Origin: Gonocerus acuteangulatus | Taxonomy: Eukaryota; Arthropoda; Insecta; Hemiptera; Coreidae | Length of the DNA: 64,000 nt | Reading direction: 5' to 3' | Assembly (NCBI GenBank): GCA_946811695.1 | Contig: OX328126.1 | Location: forward strand, 87,214,924-87,278,923 | In this document: positions 45,425-57,900 of the stretch, piece by piece | Position numbering within the stretch: the stretch's first letter is position 1 | Layout: each line of letters begins with the position of its first letter | Translations under genes and position numbers: made by a program | The notes under the pieces: generated by a model | Seen by the model: the letters and a program-made list of their open reading frames with translations, nothing else | Told to the model about the DNA's origin: nothing | Database searches by the model: none

Positions 45425-46255
45425 TCCTCTGTTGAGTTTCACATGACCAAGAGTACCTCTCTCATTGGATTCACATCAACAAGACTGCTCCTCTGTTGGG
45501 CGTCGCATGACCAAGAGTACCCCTCTCATTGGATTCACGTCAACAAGACTGCTCCTCTGTTGGGTGTCACATGACCAAGAGTACCCCTCTCATTGGATTC
45601 ACATCAACAAGACTGCTCCTCTGTTGGGTGTCGCATGACCAAGAGTACCCCTCTCATGGATTCATGTCAACAAGACTGCTCCTCTGTTGGGTGTCACATG
45701 ACCAAGAGTTCCCCTCTCATTGGATTCACGTCAACAAGACTGCTCCTCTGTTGGGTGTCACATGACCAAGAGTACCCCTCTCATTGGATTCACGTCAACG
45801 AGACTGCTCTTCTGTTGGGTGTCACATGACCAAGAGTACCTCTGTTTCATTGGATTCACGTCAATAAGACTGCTCCTCTGTTGGGTGTCACATGACCAAG
45901 ACTAACCATCTGATCGGATTCCCGTCTATTAGACTGCTTCGCTATTGGGTTTCACAGGACCAAGACTTCCCCTCTGATCCAATTCACGCCTAGAAGACTG
46001 TTTTTCCGTTGGGAGTCACAAGACCAAGACTATCCCCTCTAATGTGATTCACGAGTTCAAGACTACTTCTGTGTTGTTTTTCGAATGGCCAAGAGTACCA
46101 CTCCGATCGGCTTTTCGTTTACAAGACTGCTTCTTTCATATGAGCAAAACTACCCTTCTGATCAGATTTACGTTTAAACGACTGCCTCTCTTTTGCGTTT
46201 CATATAACCAAGAATATTTCTAAAATAGAATTCTCGTCTACAAGACTGTTTCTTA
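45425..46255. repeat. 64-bp minisatellite, about 8 good copies then decay
   Basis: The unit contains gactgctcctctgttgggtg, tcacatgaccaagagtac and ctctcattggattcacgtc. Copies are well conserved to about 45900 and increasingly diverged to 46255, the classic pattern of an array eroding at one edge. Confidence 0.93.
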
Positions 46256-46799
46256 ATACCTAAGAACCTCCAGCAATTCCTTCATGGCATTGAAGAAGTA
46301 CCTCAGCACCACTAGTATCTTAAGAACATCAGCACCACATGTACCTCAAGTATCTTAGAACCCCTAATACCTCAGCAATACTAATGCCTTATCATCCCAA
46401 GTATTTTAGCGCCACTAATGCCTAGAATTGCAAATACCTAGTACGACAGTACCTATAATACCTAAGTTCCCCTAGTGCATTAGTACCTCTAGTACCTTAG
46501 CATCCCTATTTTACCACCGAGTTCTTGCGTGCCTCCTGTAATCAATCCACACCCTCAAGAAGTTTTAATTGTTTCCTCTTTGCCTCCCGTGGTAGAGATC
46601 CCTCAAAGATAACCAGCGAACAACTTCCTCCTAGCTTAGGTTCTTTATCGGTTTCTCTTTCAAATATCTCGGAAGCTCTCGAAACTCTCTACTGCTGGTT
46701 TCCTTCCCTAGTCTATTCACCAACATCGGCTTCTAGTAATTGGAGGAACTATTTGATTGATTATCATCCTGAGTCATTTAAGGAATTAAATTTTCTTGT
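46256..46799. other. Short degenerate tagtacct-type repeats, then unclassified DNA
   Basis: The region 46256-46510 has irregular repeats of cctaagtacc/cttagcatc type. The frame at 46525-46803 (92 codons) has no recognisable domain or splice context and is not called as a gene. Confidence 0.4.
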
Positions 46800-47150
46800 C
46801 TAAACAAGAGATGTATGAACATATGTTTATTCTTGAAGAAAATGCATTCCCAATAACATCTTATAAAATAAGTCAAGGGGTCTATGCGACTTTTATTAAA
46901 AGAAGTAGTTAGATACAGGAATGAGTTGTGCGAACCGTAAACTGATGGTAAAGAGATCCTTGTGATTTTCTTGTCTTGAGATGCCACCTACCTTCTTTTG
47001 ATTATTGTCACGTTTGAAATATTAAGCCCAGAAGGAAATTAAGAGGTCTATGTGCGGATTCCCCAATTCGTTTGCATATTAATCATAAACCGGATCATAT
47101 ACCATGTATTATGTATTATTGATAATAAACAGCTAAGGACCTGAGGGTTC
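46800..47150. repeat. Diverged dispersed repeat, partner of 28890-29250
   Basis: Collinear with 28890-29250 (cagaaggaaattaagaggtc, aaggacctgagg). Family unknown. Confidence 0.6.
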
Positions 47151-47369
47151 GTCTATTACCAATTTTATCGAACTTTGAATCCATTTTCCTCAAAAAATGA
47201 GTTTTTTACTTGGGGTCTCGACCTCTGGGGTCCGCATATATGATCAGGAACATATACATATAAAAAGAGTCTTTGGATGTAGCGAATATTGTAAAAGGTA
47301 TACATACATAACTGAGCAGTATAGGTCTTGAGGAATGTAATGTATGGCTGTAGCAAGTAAGTAACTCTG

Positions 47370-48780
47370 AAGCAAATGACTGTGGTTTGACAACAAGGAT
47401 AAGCTGTTTATGCGTCTAGCACTTGCAACTAAAGCAAATGACTTGAGGTGGATTGCAATGATATGCTGTTTATGCGTCTAGAAGCTTGCAACTACTAAGC
47501 AAATGGCTTAAGGTGGATTGCAATGATATGCTGTTTATGCGTCTAGAAGCTTGCAACTACTAAGCAAATGGCTTAAGGTGGATTGCAATGATATGCTGTT
47601 TATGCGTCTAGAAACTTGCAACTACTGAGCAAATGACTTAAGGTGGATTGCAATGATATGCTGTTTATGCGTCTAGCACTTGCAACTACTGAGCAAATGA
47701 CTTAAGGTGGATTGCAATGATATGCTGTTTATGCGTCTAGAAGCTTGCAACTACTAAGCAAATGACTTAAGGTGGATTGCAATGATATGCTGTTTATGCG
47801 TCTAGAAGCTTGCAACTACTAAGCAAATGACTTAAGGTGGATTGCAATGATATGCTGTTTATGCTTCTAGAAGCTTGCAACTACTAAGCAAATGACTTAA
47901 GGTGGATTGCAATGATATGCTGTTTATGCGTCTAGAAGCTTGCAACTACTAAGCAAATGACTTAAGGTGGATTGCAATGATATGCTGTTTATGCGTCTAG
48001 AAGCTTGCAACTACTTAGCAAATGACTTAAGGTAGATTGCAATGATATGCTGTTTATGCGTATAGAAACTTGCAACTACTGAGCAAATGGCTTAAGGTGG
48101 ATTGCAATGATATGCTGTTTATGCGTTTAGAAGCTTCCAAATACCCAGCCAAATACCAAGCAGATTGCAAGAGGTTGATTGCAAGAATATGCTGTGTATG
48201 CTTCTAAACCCTTACGGCTTCCCAGCAGGCAGATGATGGCGAATGTGTGCTAGAAGCTTGCATCTACCCAGAAGATGGCTGAATGTGGATTTCAAGGATA
48301 TGCTGTGTTTGGCTCTAGAAACTTAAAACTGCCCAGCAGATGACTGAAGATGAATTACAACGATATGGTTTCAATGCATCTAGAAGCTTTTAACTTCCCA
48401 CAATATGGCTGATAGAGAATTGCATGGAGTTGATGGGTTTGTGTCTAAAAGCTTCCGACTACCCTGTAAATGACTGAAGGTGGATTGCAAGGATATGCTT
48501 TGTTTGCCTCTAGAAGCTTGCAACAACCCAGCAGATGACTGAAGATGGATTGCATAGGAATCCTGTGTGTGACTCTAGAATCTAGTAACTATCCAGCAGA
48601 TGACTAATAGAGGATTGTATGGATATGTTATGTTTGCGCCAAGAATCTTGCAACCAAGCAGCAGATGACTGAAGGTGGATTGCACGGAAACCCTGTGTGC
48701 GCTTCTAGAAGCTAGCAACTACCGTGTTGCATGTTAAGCTTGCATGGACATGTTGTGTGTGCCTCCAGTATCTTGCAACT
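47370..48780. repeat. 65-bp minisatellite, 11 good copies plus decayed edge
   Basis: The unit has gattgcaatgatatgctgtt and tatgcgtctagaagcttgc. Nearly identical to about 48130, then increasingly diverged units to about 48780. Confidence 0.93.
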
Positions 48781-48847
48781 ACCCAGTATGGATTTATACA
48801 AGTGTCCACCTAGTTTCTACGATTTATTCCATTGGATTGATTTTCAA

Positions 48848-48849
<2 letters not shown>

Positions 48850-48905
<56 letters not shown>
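48850..48905. repeat. (TA)n microsatellite
   Basis: Pure alternating TA run at the end of the decayed 65-bp array. Confidence 0.95.
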
Positions 48906-48909
<4 letters not shown>

Positions 48910-49510
48910 AATGCCTAGTTCACTCAAATTGTTAAAGTAATATAGCTCCCCAGCGATGTAGATTGCCGTCAGAGGAGTGATTGAGAGCTCCATTGAAACT
49001 TGATTATAGATTCTAGCCTACCTATAGGACGAAGACCATTTGTGACGTCAACTCAATCAATACTATATGAAGGTCCTGCCCAGAATTCGTGACGTTTCAT
49101 GACTACCACGCCGTCAATATGCCACCAGCCCTTGTAATGAGTTTGCATTGATTTTTCTATCGTTCTCATCAACTAAATAGATGTGATGAAATTTCCTCAT
49201 AACTTTAAGGTCATTTTAGATAAACCAACGGAATTGTCCATTAGAATTAGCAATTTCGGTCAATAATTTTTTTACAGTTTTCCACAATCATGGCAATACC
49301 ATAATAATAATAACAACATCTCCATAATGATTTATCGCTAAATATTTTCATAAGATGCTGAAAAAACGCGCAATAAAAAGGAAATTTACAGAACTGTTTT
49401 TCTGACACGTTAGTTTAGTGCAAATGCAAGGCTCATTCCCTCAATTGCGTAGGTTAATATTTTCGAATATCAACCCATAATAAATCAAAATTCAAAACTA
49501 GGAGGACAAA
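48906..49510. other. Non-coding intergenic DNA
   Basis: Nothing recognised. Confidence 0.45.
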
Positions 49511-49514
49511 TTTT

Positions 49515-50150
49515 TCATATACCTTGACCTGACTGACCTAACTGCCTAATTACACCTTGACCTAACTGCCTAATTACACCTTGACCTGACTGACCTAACT
49601 GCCTAATTACACCTTGACCTGACTGGCCTATCTGCCTGAGGAGACCTCCACCTGACCAATCTAACTGCCTGAGGATACATTCACATGAAAGACCTAACTG
49701 CCCAATTACACCTTGACCTGACTGACCTAACTGCCTGAGGAGACCTTTACCTGACCAATCTAACTGCCGGAGGATACATTCACATGACAGACCTAACTGC
49801 CTGAGCAGACGTTCATCTGACTTACCTAACTGCCTAATTACACCTTCACCTGACTGACCTAACTGCCTAATTACACCTTGACCTGACTGGCCTATCTGCC
49901 TGAGGAGACCTCCACCTGACCAATCTAACTGCCTGAGGATACATTCACATGACAGACCTAACTGCCTGAGCAGACGTTCACCTGACTTACCTAACTGCCT
50001 AATTACACCTTCACCTGACTGACCTAACTGCTTAATTACACCTTTACCTGGCCTACTTAATGGCCTGAATACACCTTGACCTGACCTACCTGACTGCTTG
50101 AGAAGTCCTTGACCTGATCTACTTAATTAACGAAGGAGCCCTTCACCTGA
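49515..50150. repeat. 33-bp minisatellite, diverged subfamily
   Basis: Units such as cctaactgcctaattacacc plus ttgacctgactga, mixed with gaggagacctccacctgacc variants; longer blocks of about 200 bp repeat. Confidence 0.9.
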
Positions 50151-50766
50151 CCTAATTAACTGCCTGAGTACACGTTTACCTCACTGACGTAACTACCTGA
50201 GTACACGTTTACCTCACTAACGTAACTACCTGAGTACACGTTTACCTCACTGACGTAACTACCTGAGTACACGTTTACCTCCCTGACGTAACTACCTGAG
50301 TACACGTTTACCTCACTGACGTAACTACCTGAGTACACGTTTACCTCACTGACGTAACTACCTGAGTACACGTTTACCTCACTGACGTAACTACCTGAGT
50401 ACACGTTTACCTCACTGACGTAACTACCTGAGTACACGTTTACCTCACTGACGTAACTACCTGAGTACACGTTTACCTCACTGACGTAACTACCTGAGTA
50501 CACGTTTACCTCACTGACGTAACTATCTGAGTACACGTTTACCTCACTGACGTAACTGCCTGAGTTCACGTTTACCTCACTGACGTAACTACCTGAGTAC
50601 ACGTTTACCTCACTGACGTAACTACCTGAGTACACGTTTACCTCACTGACGTAACTGCCTGAGTACACGTTTACCTCACTGACGTAACTACCTGAGTACA
50701 CGTTTACCTCACTGACGTAACTGCCTGAGTACACGTTCACCTCACTGACGTAACTACCTGAGTACA
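50151..50766. repeat. 33-bp minisatellite, homogeneous subfamily
   Basis: About 18 units of gtacacgtttacctcactga plus cgtaactacctga. It descends from the neighbouring diverged array. Because 33 is a multiple of three, the - strand has a 204-codon open frame (repeat VYSGSYVSEVN) that is a by-product, with no other gene features. Confidence 0.95.
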
Positions 50767-51720
50767 CCATGACTAGAAATTATTTTAATTTTATTGTAAT
50801 TTTTTAAGGAGTATTATATTCTTTGAAAGCACTTTATTCAATCTTCATCAGATACAAAACTAAATGCACTTCAGGAATGTATATGAATATTCATTTGAAA
50901 TTGAAAAGAATGTATACAAAAACTATGTAAACAATAAATAATACTATCAAAACATTGTGAATTTTTCGTTTTACATTAATAATACAAAAATAAATAATTA
51001 ATAACACAATAAAAAGCGATTTAGTAATATTAAAAATATAAAGCCTTATACAATAATTCTAAAAAATAAAATACTGCTGGAAAAAATACTGCAATTATAT
51101 TGTACATTTTGTATGTACATATAACATAAATAGAGGAACAATAATATTAAATGTAACATTAATACAAACTAATAAACATTAACATACAACAGTGCGACGA
51201 CAAAAAAAGCAGCGTTACTCAAGGAGCAATTCTCTATCTGATAATTTTTCACTTTCGTCATAAATAAAGCAGAAATGCACAATTAGAATAGAAATGTATT
51301 TATAAAGTTAAATATTTATCTAATTAGGATTATTAGGAATTTACTTGTGCTAACAATGGACTTAAGATAAATTTTGGTATTATTTCTTCAATCCTGCATT
51401 ATACAGAGTTCCCTCCCCCCAAAGAAAAAACGGAGAATTGATGCAGGATAAAAAAAAAAAGAAAAAAAAAGTTCTTTCGCATATATCTCCAAGAAAAACA
51501 CAAAAAACTATTATACAATGGCAGTCTGCATTAAGGCCTATATAAAAATCATATCATATGGTTTTATGGGGACCTACTACCTATTTCACTCTTCCACACA
51601 AAATTAGAGGCTGGGAGTGAGATGGCAAGGGGAGGGGCTGAGGGATAAAACATATTCTATTAAAGATTTTCAAATATGCCTTACGACAGACTGACTTTTC
51701 ATAAGTTTTTTGACTAACTT
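50767..51720. other. AT-rich non-coding DNA
   Basis: No genes or repeats recognised beyond short A/T runs. Confidence 0.45.
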
Positions 51721-51727
51721 TTCATTT

Positions 51728-51945
51728 TTTTTTTTTTTTTTTTTATTTTTATTTTTTTTATTTTTTTTTTTTTTAAATGGCGCATCAACTATATGGCTAT
51801 TAGCGCCGGGCTATCAATAGGTTATTTTTTATAATGCGAACAGCACGTGGTCGGTCACCCATTCAGGTACTGACCACGCCCAACGTTGCTTAACTTCGGT
51901 GATCTACGGGAACCGGTGCATTCAACGTGGCTAGGGCCGTTGACA
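51728..51945 (-). mobile_element. 5S-derived SINE, near full length
   Basis: On the - strand: a head with cacgttgaatgcaccggttc, gatcaccgaagttaagcaac and gtacctgaatgggtgaccga, then the body and the tail ggcgctaatagccatatag, then a long A run. A possible target duplication is acttttcat on both sides. Confidence 0.88.
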
Positions 51946-52315
51946 CTTTTCATAAGTATTTCAGTTTTTAGCATTTTTCTCGGAATCAAAGCAAAAATTA
52001 TATATATGCGAAAGAACATTTTTCTTTATATTTTTTATTCTGCATCGATTCCCGGTCCCCAAAATGAACGGCAAACGCTGTATATTTACGAAAGGTTTAT
52101 TCATTTATTAAGACTGACTTGTTTAATTTAATCTTTTCATTGTATGATTTATTATTTTCTCTCGAGTAATTATATTTGGTGTTTTGATCGACTGTAGACA
52201 ATTACCATTAATCTGCCCGCTGTTCTCTGTATTATTTAGCTTGTAGTGAATTATTTAGATTGTTAGAATCAGGATCAAGTTTGTGGCAACTTTTATCATT
52301 ATCATCCGAGAATTG

Positions 52316-52582
52316 ATAACACAGCCACAAAACAAAAAAAACGTTCAGTCGACCAAGTTTAATGCTATATGTTTTTGGGGTCGCTGAATCTGAATCGGGG
52401 ATCAGATAACCCTCAACACTTTTTATTAAAACCTAACCATCCAAAACTCATAATTTAGGATATTTTAGGCTATAATCCTTTAATTCAAGTAATTTACTAA
52501 AATAAACGAGTATTTCCTGTGCTCAAAAATTTTTTTAGACTTAAAAGATCTCACCTGGTCCGTTTGGAGCCATGTTACAGCC

Positions 52583-52674
<92 letters not shown>

Positions 52675-53617
52675 CTTTTTTCAAAACTTTGCATTTTGCT
52701 AATATTTATATATATAATATGTTTTCCCATATAAGAAATCTGCGAGTTCCTATACAAAAAATTGACCCAAGACCTTCGGAGGGGATTCTTGAATTGATGC
52801 AATTTTATTTTGAAAAGTGAATCTTACAGCAAGTACACCTTCTATCATAGACCTAGCAGCCAGTCACCAGATGCGGGCCACTAAGGTAGAACTGGCACGT
52901 GGGACTCTACTCGACCTTGGCTAGGTCCGCCTCCCCCTGCCAATCGGACTCTGTCTCTGCCTTCTATTCTACCAACGAACCTACCAAGAGGCATAAATGA
53001 CCCAATAGTGGTTGAGTGGCCTTTAAACATCAAAGAATCTTTGAGGCTCAATATCACGAAAACGCCTATCGCTTGGAGGGTCATATCTTTTTCCAAAGCT
53101 TAGAGGACACTTAAATTAACATGAAGACAAATTTATAATAAAAATAAAAGTTCACAAATGAAAGCTTAATTAATTTTTTTAGGACATTTATATTATTTAT
53201 TTCAATTGATACATTGCTCCAATCAAACACGTGGAGATTTTTTAATAGTAGTATTTTAAGGATTGCGTCGGTTCAAGAATGACTTCATAAGGCCTTGGGT
53301 AAATTTTTTCATAAGAACTCACAGATCCTTTGCTTCAGAAAACATATTAAATTGTAAAATATAAGCAAAAACGCAAAACTTTGAGAAAATCCAGTTATTC
53401 ATAGGGCTGTAGCTTGGCTCTAAATGAACCAATTGATTTCGTTGAGGTCTCAACAAATTTGTATTTTTAAGCACTAAAAGGCAATGTAAAATATCCTAAA
53501 TTAGGCGTTTTGCAGGGGTTAGGCTTAAATAAAAAGTGCTGAGGTTTTTCTGACCCCGGATTCGGATTCGGCAACGCGGGTCATGAACATTTTTTTTTGT
53601 TTGTGTGGCTGTGTTAT
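52316..53617. mobile_element. Foldback element beside the receptor gene
   Basis: Ends ataacacagccacaaaac and gtttgtgtggctgtgttat are inverted repeats, with alignable arms of about 210-270 bp (52316-52587, 53400-53617) including cctaatttaggatattt. The interior holds (TA)n (52586-52672). No coding. It ends 88 bp from the receptor stop codon. Confidence 0.72.
52586..52672. repeat. (TA)n microsatellite
   Basis: Alternating TA run with one GA step, at the inner edge of the foldback arm. Confidence 0.95.
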
Positions 53618-53704
53618 TATCCAATCGGTATATTAATGCGGAAATATTTCTGCAACATGGCTTCACTGATCTCAACCTCGTGGCGATGTCCTTCACCTTC
53701 CGGC

Positions 53705-53975
53705 TCAGATCAAGAGCCGATTAGCGGATTTCGACTTCTGCTGCGCCCTGAGAGGAGATTTTTGCCTGAGCTGAGGAAGAGGAGACAGCCTGGTTTCTGA
53801 GATGGACTTCTTCATAGGATGCACTCCGACCTCCGAGGTGTTCCCGGAGAACAAGGTGGACACCGATGGCTGTCTGGGTGGAGGACGCACACAACACAAT
53901 ATCTCTTCCAGCCTCCTTCGCAGGTCGGCGAGGACGCGTCTCTTCATCACGAAGATGCAGAATATCACCAGACCT
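53705..53975 (-). CDS. Methuselah/class-B-like GPCR, last exon
   Basis: On the - strand, after the acceptor catttcattgcag-like site (ttcattgcag at 53976), the frame reads GLVIFCIFVMKRRVLADL then RRRLEEILCCVRPPPRQPSV and a Ser/Lys-rich tail, ending with TGA at 53705-53707. It starts on the third base of a codon. The hydrophobic run followed by KRRVL is the end of TM7 and start of the cytoplasmic tail (LQGxxIFxxFVxKRRVL pattern) in methuselah-like receptors; adhesion and secretin receptors have a related QG step. The tail is 70-odd residues with a Cys pair (possible palmitoylation). Upstream exons must lie at higher coordinates; only the penultimate-type exon in the satellite is visible. Confidence 0.68.
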
Positions 53976-54195
53976 CTGCAATGAAACTTCATATTAGGAG
54001 AAGAATGAAACAGAGAATTAGGGTGGTCCTTTTATATTGGAACACTTATCATTCTCAAAATAAATTAGCCAATGAGTCCTTAGGTTGTCAGGATTGTTAA
54101 ACTTTAACATAAACAACAATGAACGGATATTTTAGCATTTTTTGGTATTTTCTAACGTATTAAACAAGTTGTCCGAGGTCATAAGGAGTTGTTTA

Positions 54196-54740
54196 TCAGG
54201 CTGTACCGTATGAAATGTCAGTTTTGTTTACTTTGCGATTTAATCCTTTCCCTTTTTTATTTCATTATTTACAAACATCATTGTTATTCATATAGAATGA
54301 AACCTCTTTTACTCCTATTATTTAATCAGTAACTTGTGGACTGTGTTGTGAGAACGATCGTCTGAGAAAAAAATAAAACTTAAATTATGACTTCAACGGA
54401 AATCCGTATTAGTTTTCGTTATGAATTTAAGCTTGGTCATAGCGATGCTGAGGCTTGTATGAACACTAACACGGCGTTCTGGGAGGAAACGATGAATGAA
54501 CGAACTGTTTTCCGGTGGTTTTCCAGGATTCGAAGTGGAAATTTAGACCTTGACAACGAGGAGCGAGGAAGGCCTGAAACCAAGCTTGACAACGACCACC
54601 TGAAAGAAAGGGTTGAAGCTTGTCCCTCAAAAAGCACTAGGGAATATGCCAAAGAACTCGGAGTAGGAGCCACGACCGTATCAAAACATTTGAAGGAAAT
54701 CGGCAAGTCCAAAACTGACATTTCATACGGTACAGCCTGA
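54196..54740 (+). mobile_element. 545-bp mariner-type non-autonomous element with perfect TIRs
   Basis: Perfect 30-bp inverted repeats begin tcaggctgtaccgtatgaaa, and both ends are flanked by TA (54194-54195, 54741-54742). It encodes only the amino-terminal DNA-binding region (see next entry). It lies in the last intron of the receptor gene. Confidence 0.93.
54387..54740 (+). pseudogene. Truncated mariner transposase: HTH domain only
   Basis: The 117-codon frame reads IRISFRYEFKLGHSDAEACM, then NERTVFRWFSRIRSGNLDLD, GRPETKLDNDHLKERVEACP and TREYAKELGVGATTVSKHLK. This is the Mos1/SETMAR-type bipartite helix-turn-helix that binds the TIR. The DD(D/E) catalytic part is deleted, and the frame ends inside the right TIR. 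Such a protein could bind TIRs without cutting; whether it is expressed is unknown. Confidence 0.85.
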
Positions 54741-54967
54741 TATTTCGAATCACTTTGGTATTAATATAGGGAAAGAAAAAAAAATTCATACTTCATATTT
54801 CACAGGTATTAATATTATATTACAACAAAGAATCGAATCAATAATAGCACTGCACACCATGGCACGGTAGGGTTATGTATGATCAATTTACTCAGCGCAC
54901 TTTTAACATCTCCAACGGGTGCAAAATTCAAAATGGTTTAAAATAATGTAACACCAGACGGTCCAAC

Positions 54968-57900
54968 ACCAAACCCCTCATCGCAGGTTGAGTACAGCTG
55001 ATGTACACAACCTATTCGAAGAGACTTCTCCTGGAGTAATACTTACTGACAAGCATTGGCCATATCCGTGAGATACCACATCTCTGTGGGCAAGAAGGAG
55101 ATCCTGATGAAGACAGCTGAAAGCCCAAGCCTAAACCACTCATGGATCTCAGGATGAGTAAAACTGTGGTACACTACCAATTTGAAGACACTATACCTGG
55201 AGTAATACTTACTGACAAGCATTGGCCATATCCGTGAGATACCACATCTCTGTGGGCAAGAAGGAGATCCTGATGAAGACAGCTGACAGCCCAAGCCTAA
55301 ACCACTCATGGATCTCAGGATGAGTATAGCTGTGGTACACTACCTATTTGAAGAGACTATACCTGGAGTAATACTTACTGACAAGCATTGGCCATATCCG
55401 TGAGATACCACATCTCTGTGGGCAAGAAGGAGATCCTGATGAAGACAGCTGACAGGAACTCCAAACCACTCATGGAACTCAGGATGAGTATAGCTGTGGT
55501 ACACTACCAATTTGAAGACACTATACCTGGAGTAATACTTACTGACAAGCATTGGCCATATCCGTGAGATACCACATCTCTGTGGGCAAGAAGGAGATCC
55601 TGATGAAGACAGCTGACAGGAACTCCAAACCACTCATGGATCTCAGGATGAGTATAGCTGTGGTACACTACCTATTTGAAGAGAATATACTTGGAGTAAT
55701 ACTTACTGACAAGCATTGGCCATATCCGTGAGATACCACATCTCTGTGGGCAAGAAGGAGATCCTGATGAAGACAGCTGACAGGAACTCCAAACCACTCA
55801 TGGATCTCAGGATGAGTAAAGCTGTGGTACACTACCAATTTGAAGACACTATACCTGGAGTAATACTTACTGACAAGCATTGGCCATATCCGTGAGATAC
55901 CATATCTCTGTGGGCAAGAAGGAGATCCTGATGAAGACAGCTGACAGCCCAAGCCTAAACCACTCATGGATCTCAGGATGAGTATAGCTGTGGTACACTA
56001 CCTATTTGAAGAGACTATACCTGGAGTAATACTTACTGACAAGCATTGGCCATATCCGTGAGATACCACATCTCTGTGGGCAAGAAGGAGATCCTGATGA
56101 AGACAGCTGACAGGAACTCCAAACCACTCATGGATCTCAGGATGAGTATAGCTGTGGTACACTACCAATTTGAAGACACTATACCTGGAGTATTACTTAC
56201 TGACAAGCATTGGCCATATCCGTGAGCCACCACATCTCTGTGGGCAAGAAGGAGATCCTGATGAAGACAGCTGAAAGCCCAAGCCTAAACCACTCATGGA
56301 TCTCAGGATGAGTAAAGCTGTGGTACACTACCAATTTGAAGACACTATACCTGGAGTAATACTTACTGACAAGCATTGGCCATATCCGTGAGATACCACA
56401 TCTCTGTGGGCAAGAAGGAGATCCTGATGAAGACAGCTGACAGCCCAAGCCTAAACCACTCATGGATCTCAGGATGAGTATAGCTGTGGTACACTACCTA
56501 TTTGAAGAGACTATACCTGGAGTAATACTTACTGACAAGCATTGGCCATATCCGTGAGATACCACATCTCTGTGGGCAAGAAGGAGATCCTGATGAAGAC
56601 AGCTGACAGGAACTCCAAACCACTCATGGATCTCAGGATGAGTATAGCTGTGGTACACTACCAATTTGAAGACACTATACCTGGAGTATTACTTACTGAC
56701 AAGCATTGGCCATATCCGTGAGCTACCACATCTCTGTGGGCAAGAAGGAGATCCTGACGAAGACAGCTGAAAGCCCAAGCCTAAACCACTCATGGATCTC
56801 AGGATGAGTAAAGCTGTGGTACACTACCAATTTGAAGACACTATACCTGGAGTAATACTTACTGACAAGCATTGGCCATATCCGTGAGATACCACATCTC
56901 TGTGGGCAAGAAGGAGATCCTGATGAAGACAGCTGACAGCCCAAGCCTAAACCACTCATGGATCTCAGGATGAGTATAGCTGTGGTACACTACCTATTTG
57001 AAGAGACTATACCTGGAGTAATACTTACTGACAAGCATTGGCCATATCCGTGAGATACCACATCTCTGTGGGCAAGAAGGAGATCCTGATGAAGACAGCT
57101 GACAGGAACTCCAAACCACTCATGGATCTCAGGATGAGTATAGCTGTGGTACACTACCAATTTGAAGACACTATACCTGGAGTAATACTTACTGACAAGC
57201 ATTGGCCATATCCGTGAGATACCACATCTCTGTGGGCAAGAAGGAGATCCTGATGAAGACAGCTGACAGGAACTCCAAACCACTCATGGATCTCAGGATG
57301 AGTATAGCTGTGGTACACTACCTATTTGAAGAGACTATACTTGGAGTAATACTTACTGACAAGCATTGGCCATATCCGTGAGATACCACATCTCTGTGGG
57401 CAAGAAGGAGATCCTGATGAAGACAGCTGACAGGAACTCCAAACCACTCATGGATCTCAGGATGAGTATAGCTGTGGTACACTACCAATTTGAAGACACT
57501 ATACCTGGAGTAATACTATTGACAAGCATTGGCCATATCCGTGAGATACCACATCTCTGTGGGCAAGAAGGAGATCCTGATGAAGACAGCTGAAAGCCCA
57601 AGCCTAAACCACTCATGGATCTCAGGATGAGTAAAGCTGTATTACACTACCAATTTGAAGACACTATACCTGGAGTAATACTTACTGACAAGCATTGGCC
57701 ATATCCGTGAGATACCACATCTCTGTGGGCAAGAAGGAGATCCTGATGAAGACAGCTGACAGCCCAAGCCTAAACCACTCATGTATCTCAGGATGAGTAT
57801 AGCTGTGGTACACTACCTATTTGAAGAGACTATACCTGGAGTAATACTTACTGACAAGCATTGGCCATATCCGTGAGATACCACATCTCTGTGGGCAAGA

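Noticed and set aside
45529..45905. Cys-rich frames in the 64-bp array
   Set aside because: Frames shift between units since 64 is not a multiple of three; there is no coding signal.
46525..46803. 92-codon frame as a small gene
   Set aside because: No domain, no clear promoter or splice context, and ordinary composition for non-coding DNA of this window.
53597..54100. Frames on the + strand opposite the receptor exon
   Set aside because: They are antisense shadows of the receptor exon, which has the acceptor, phase match and membrane-helix pattern on the - strand.
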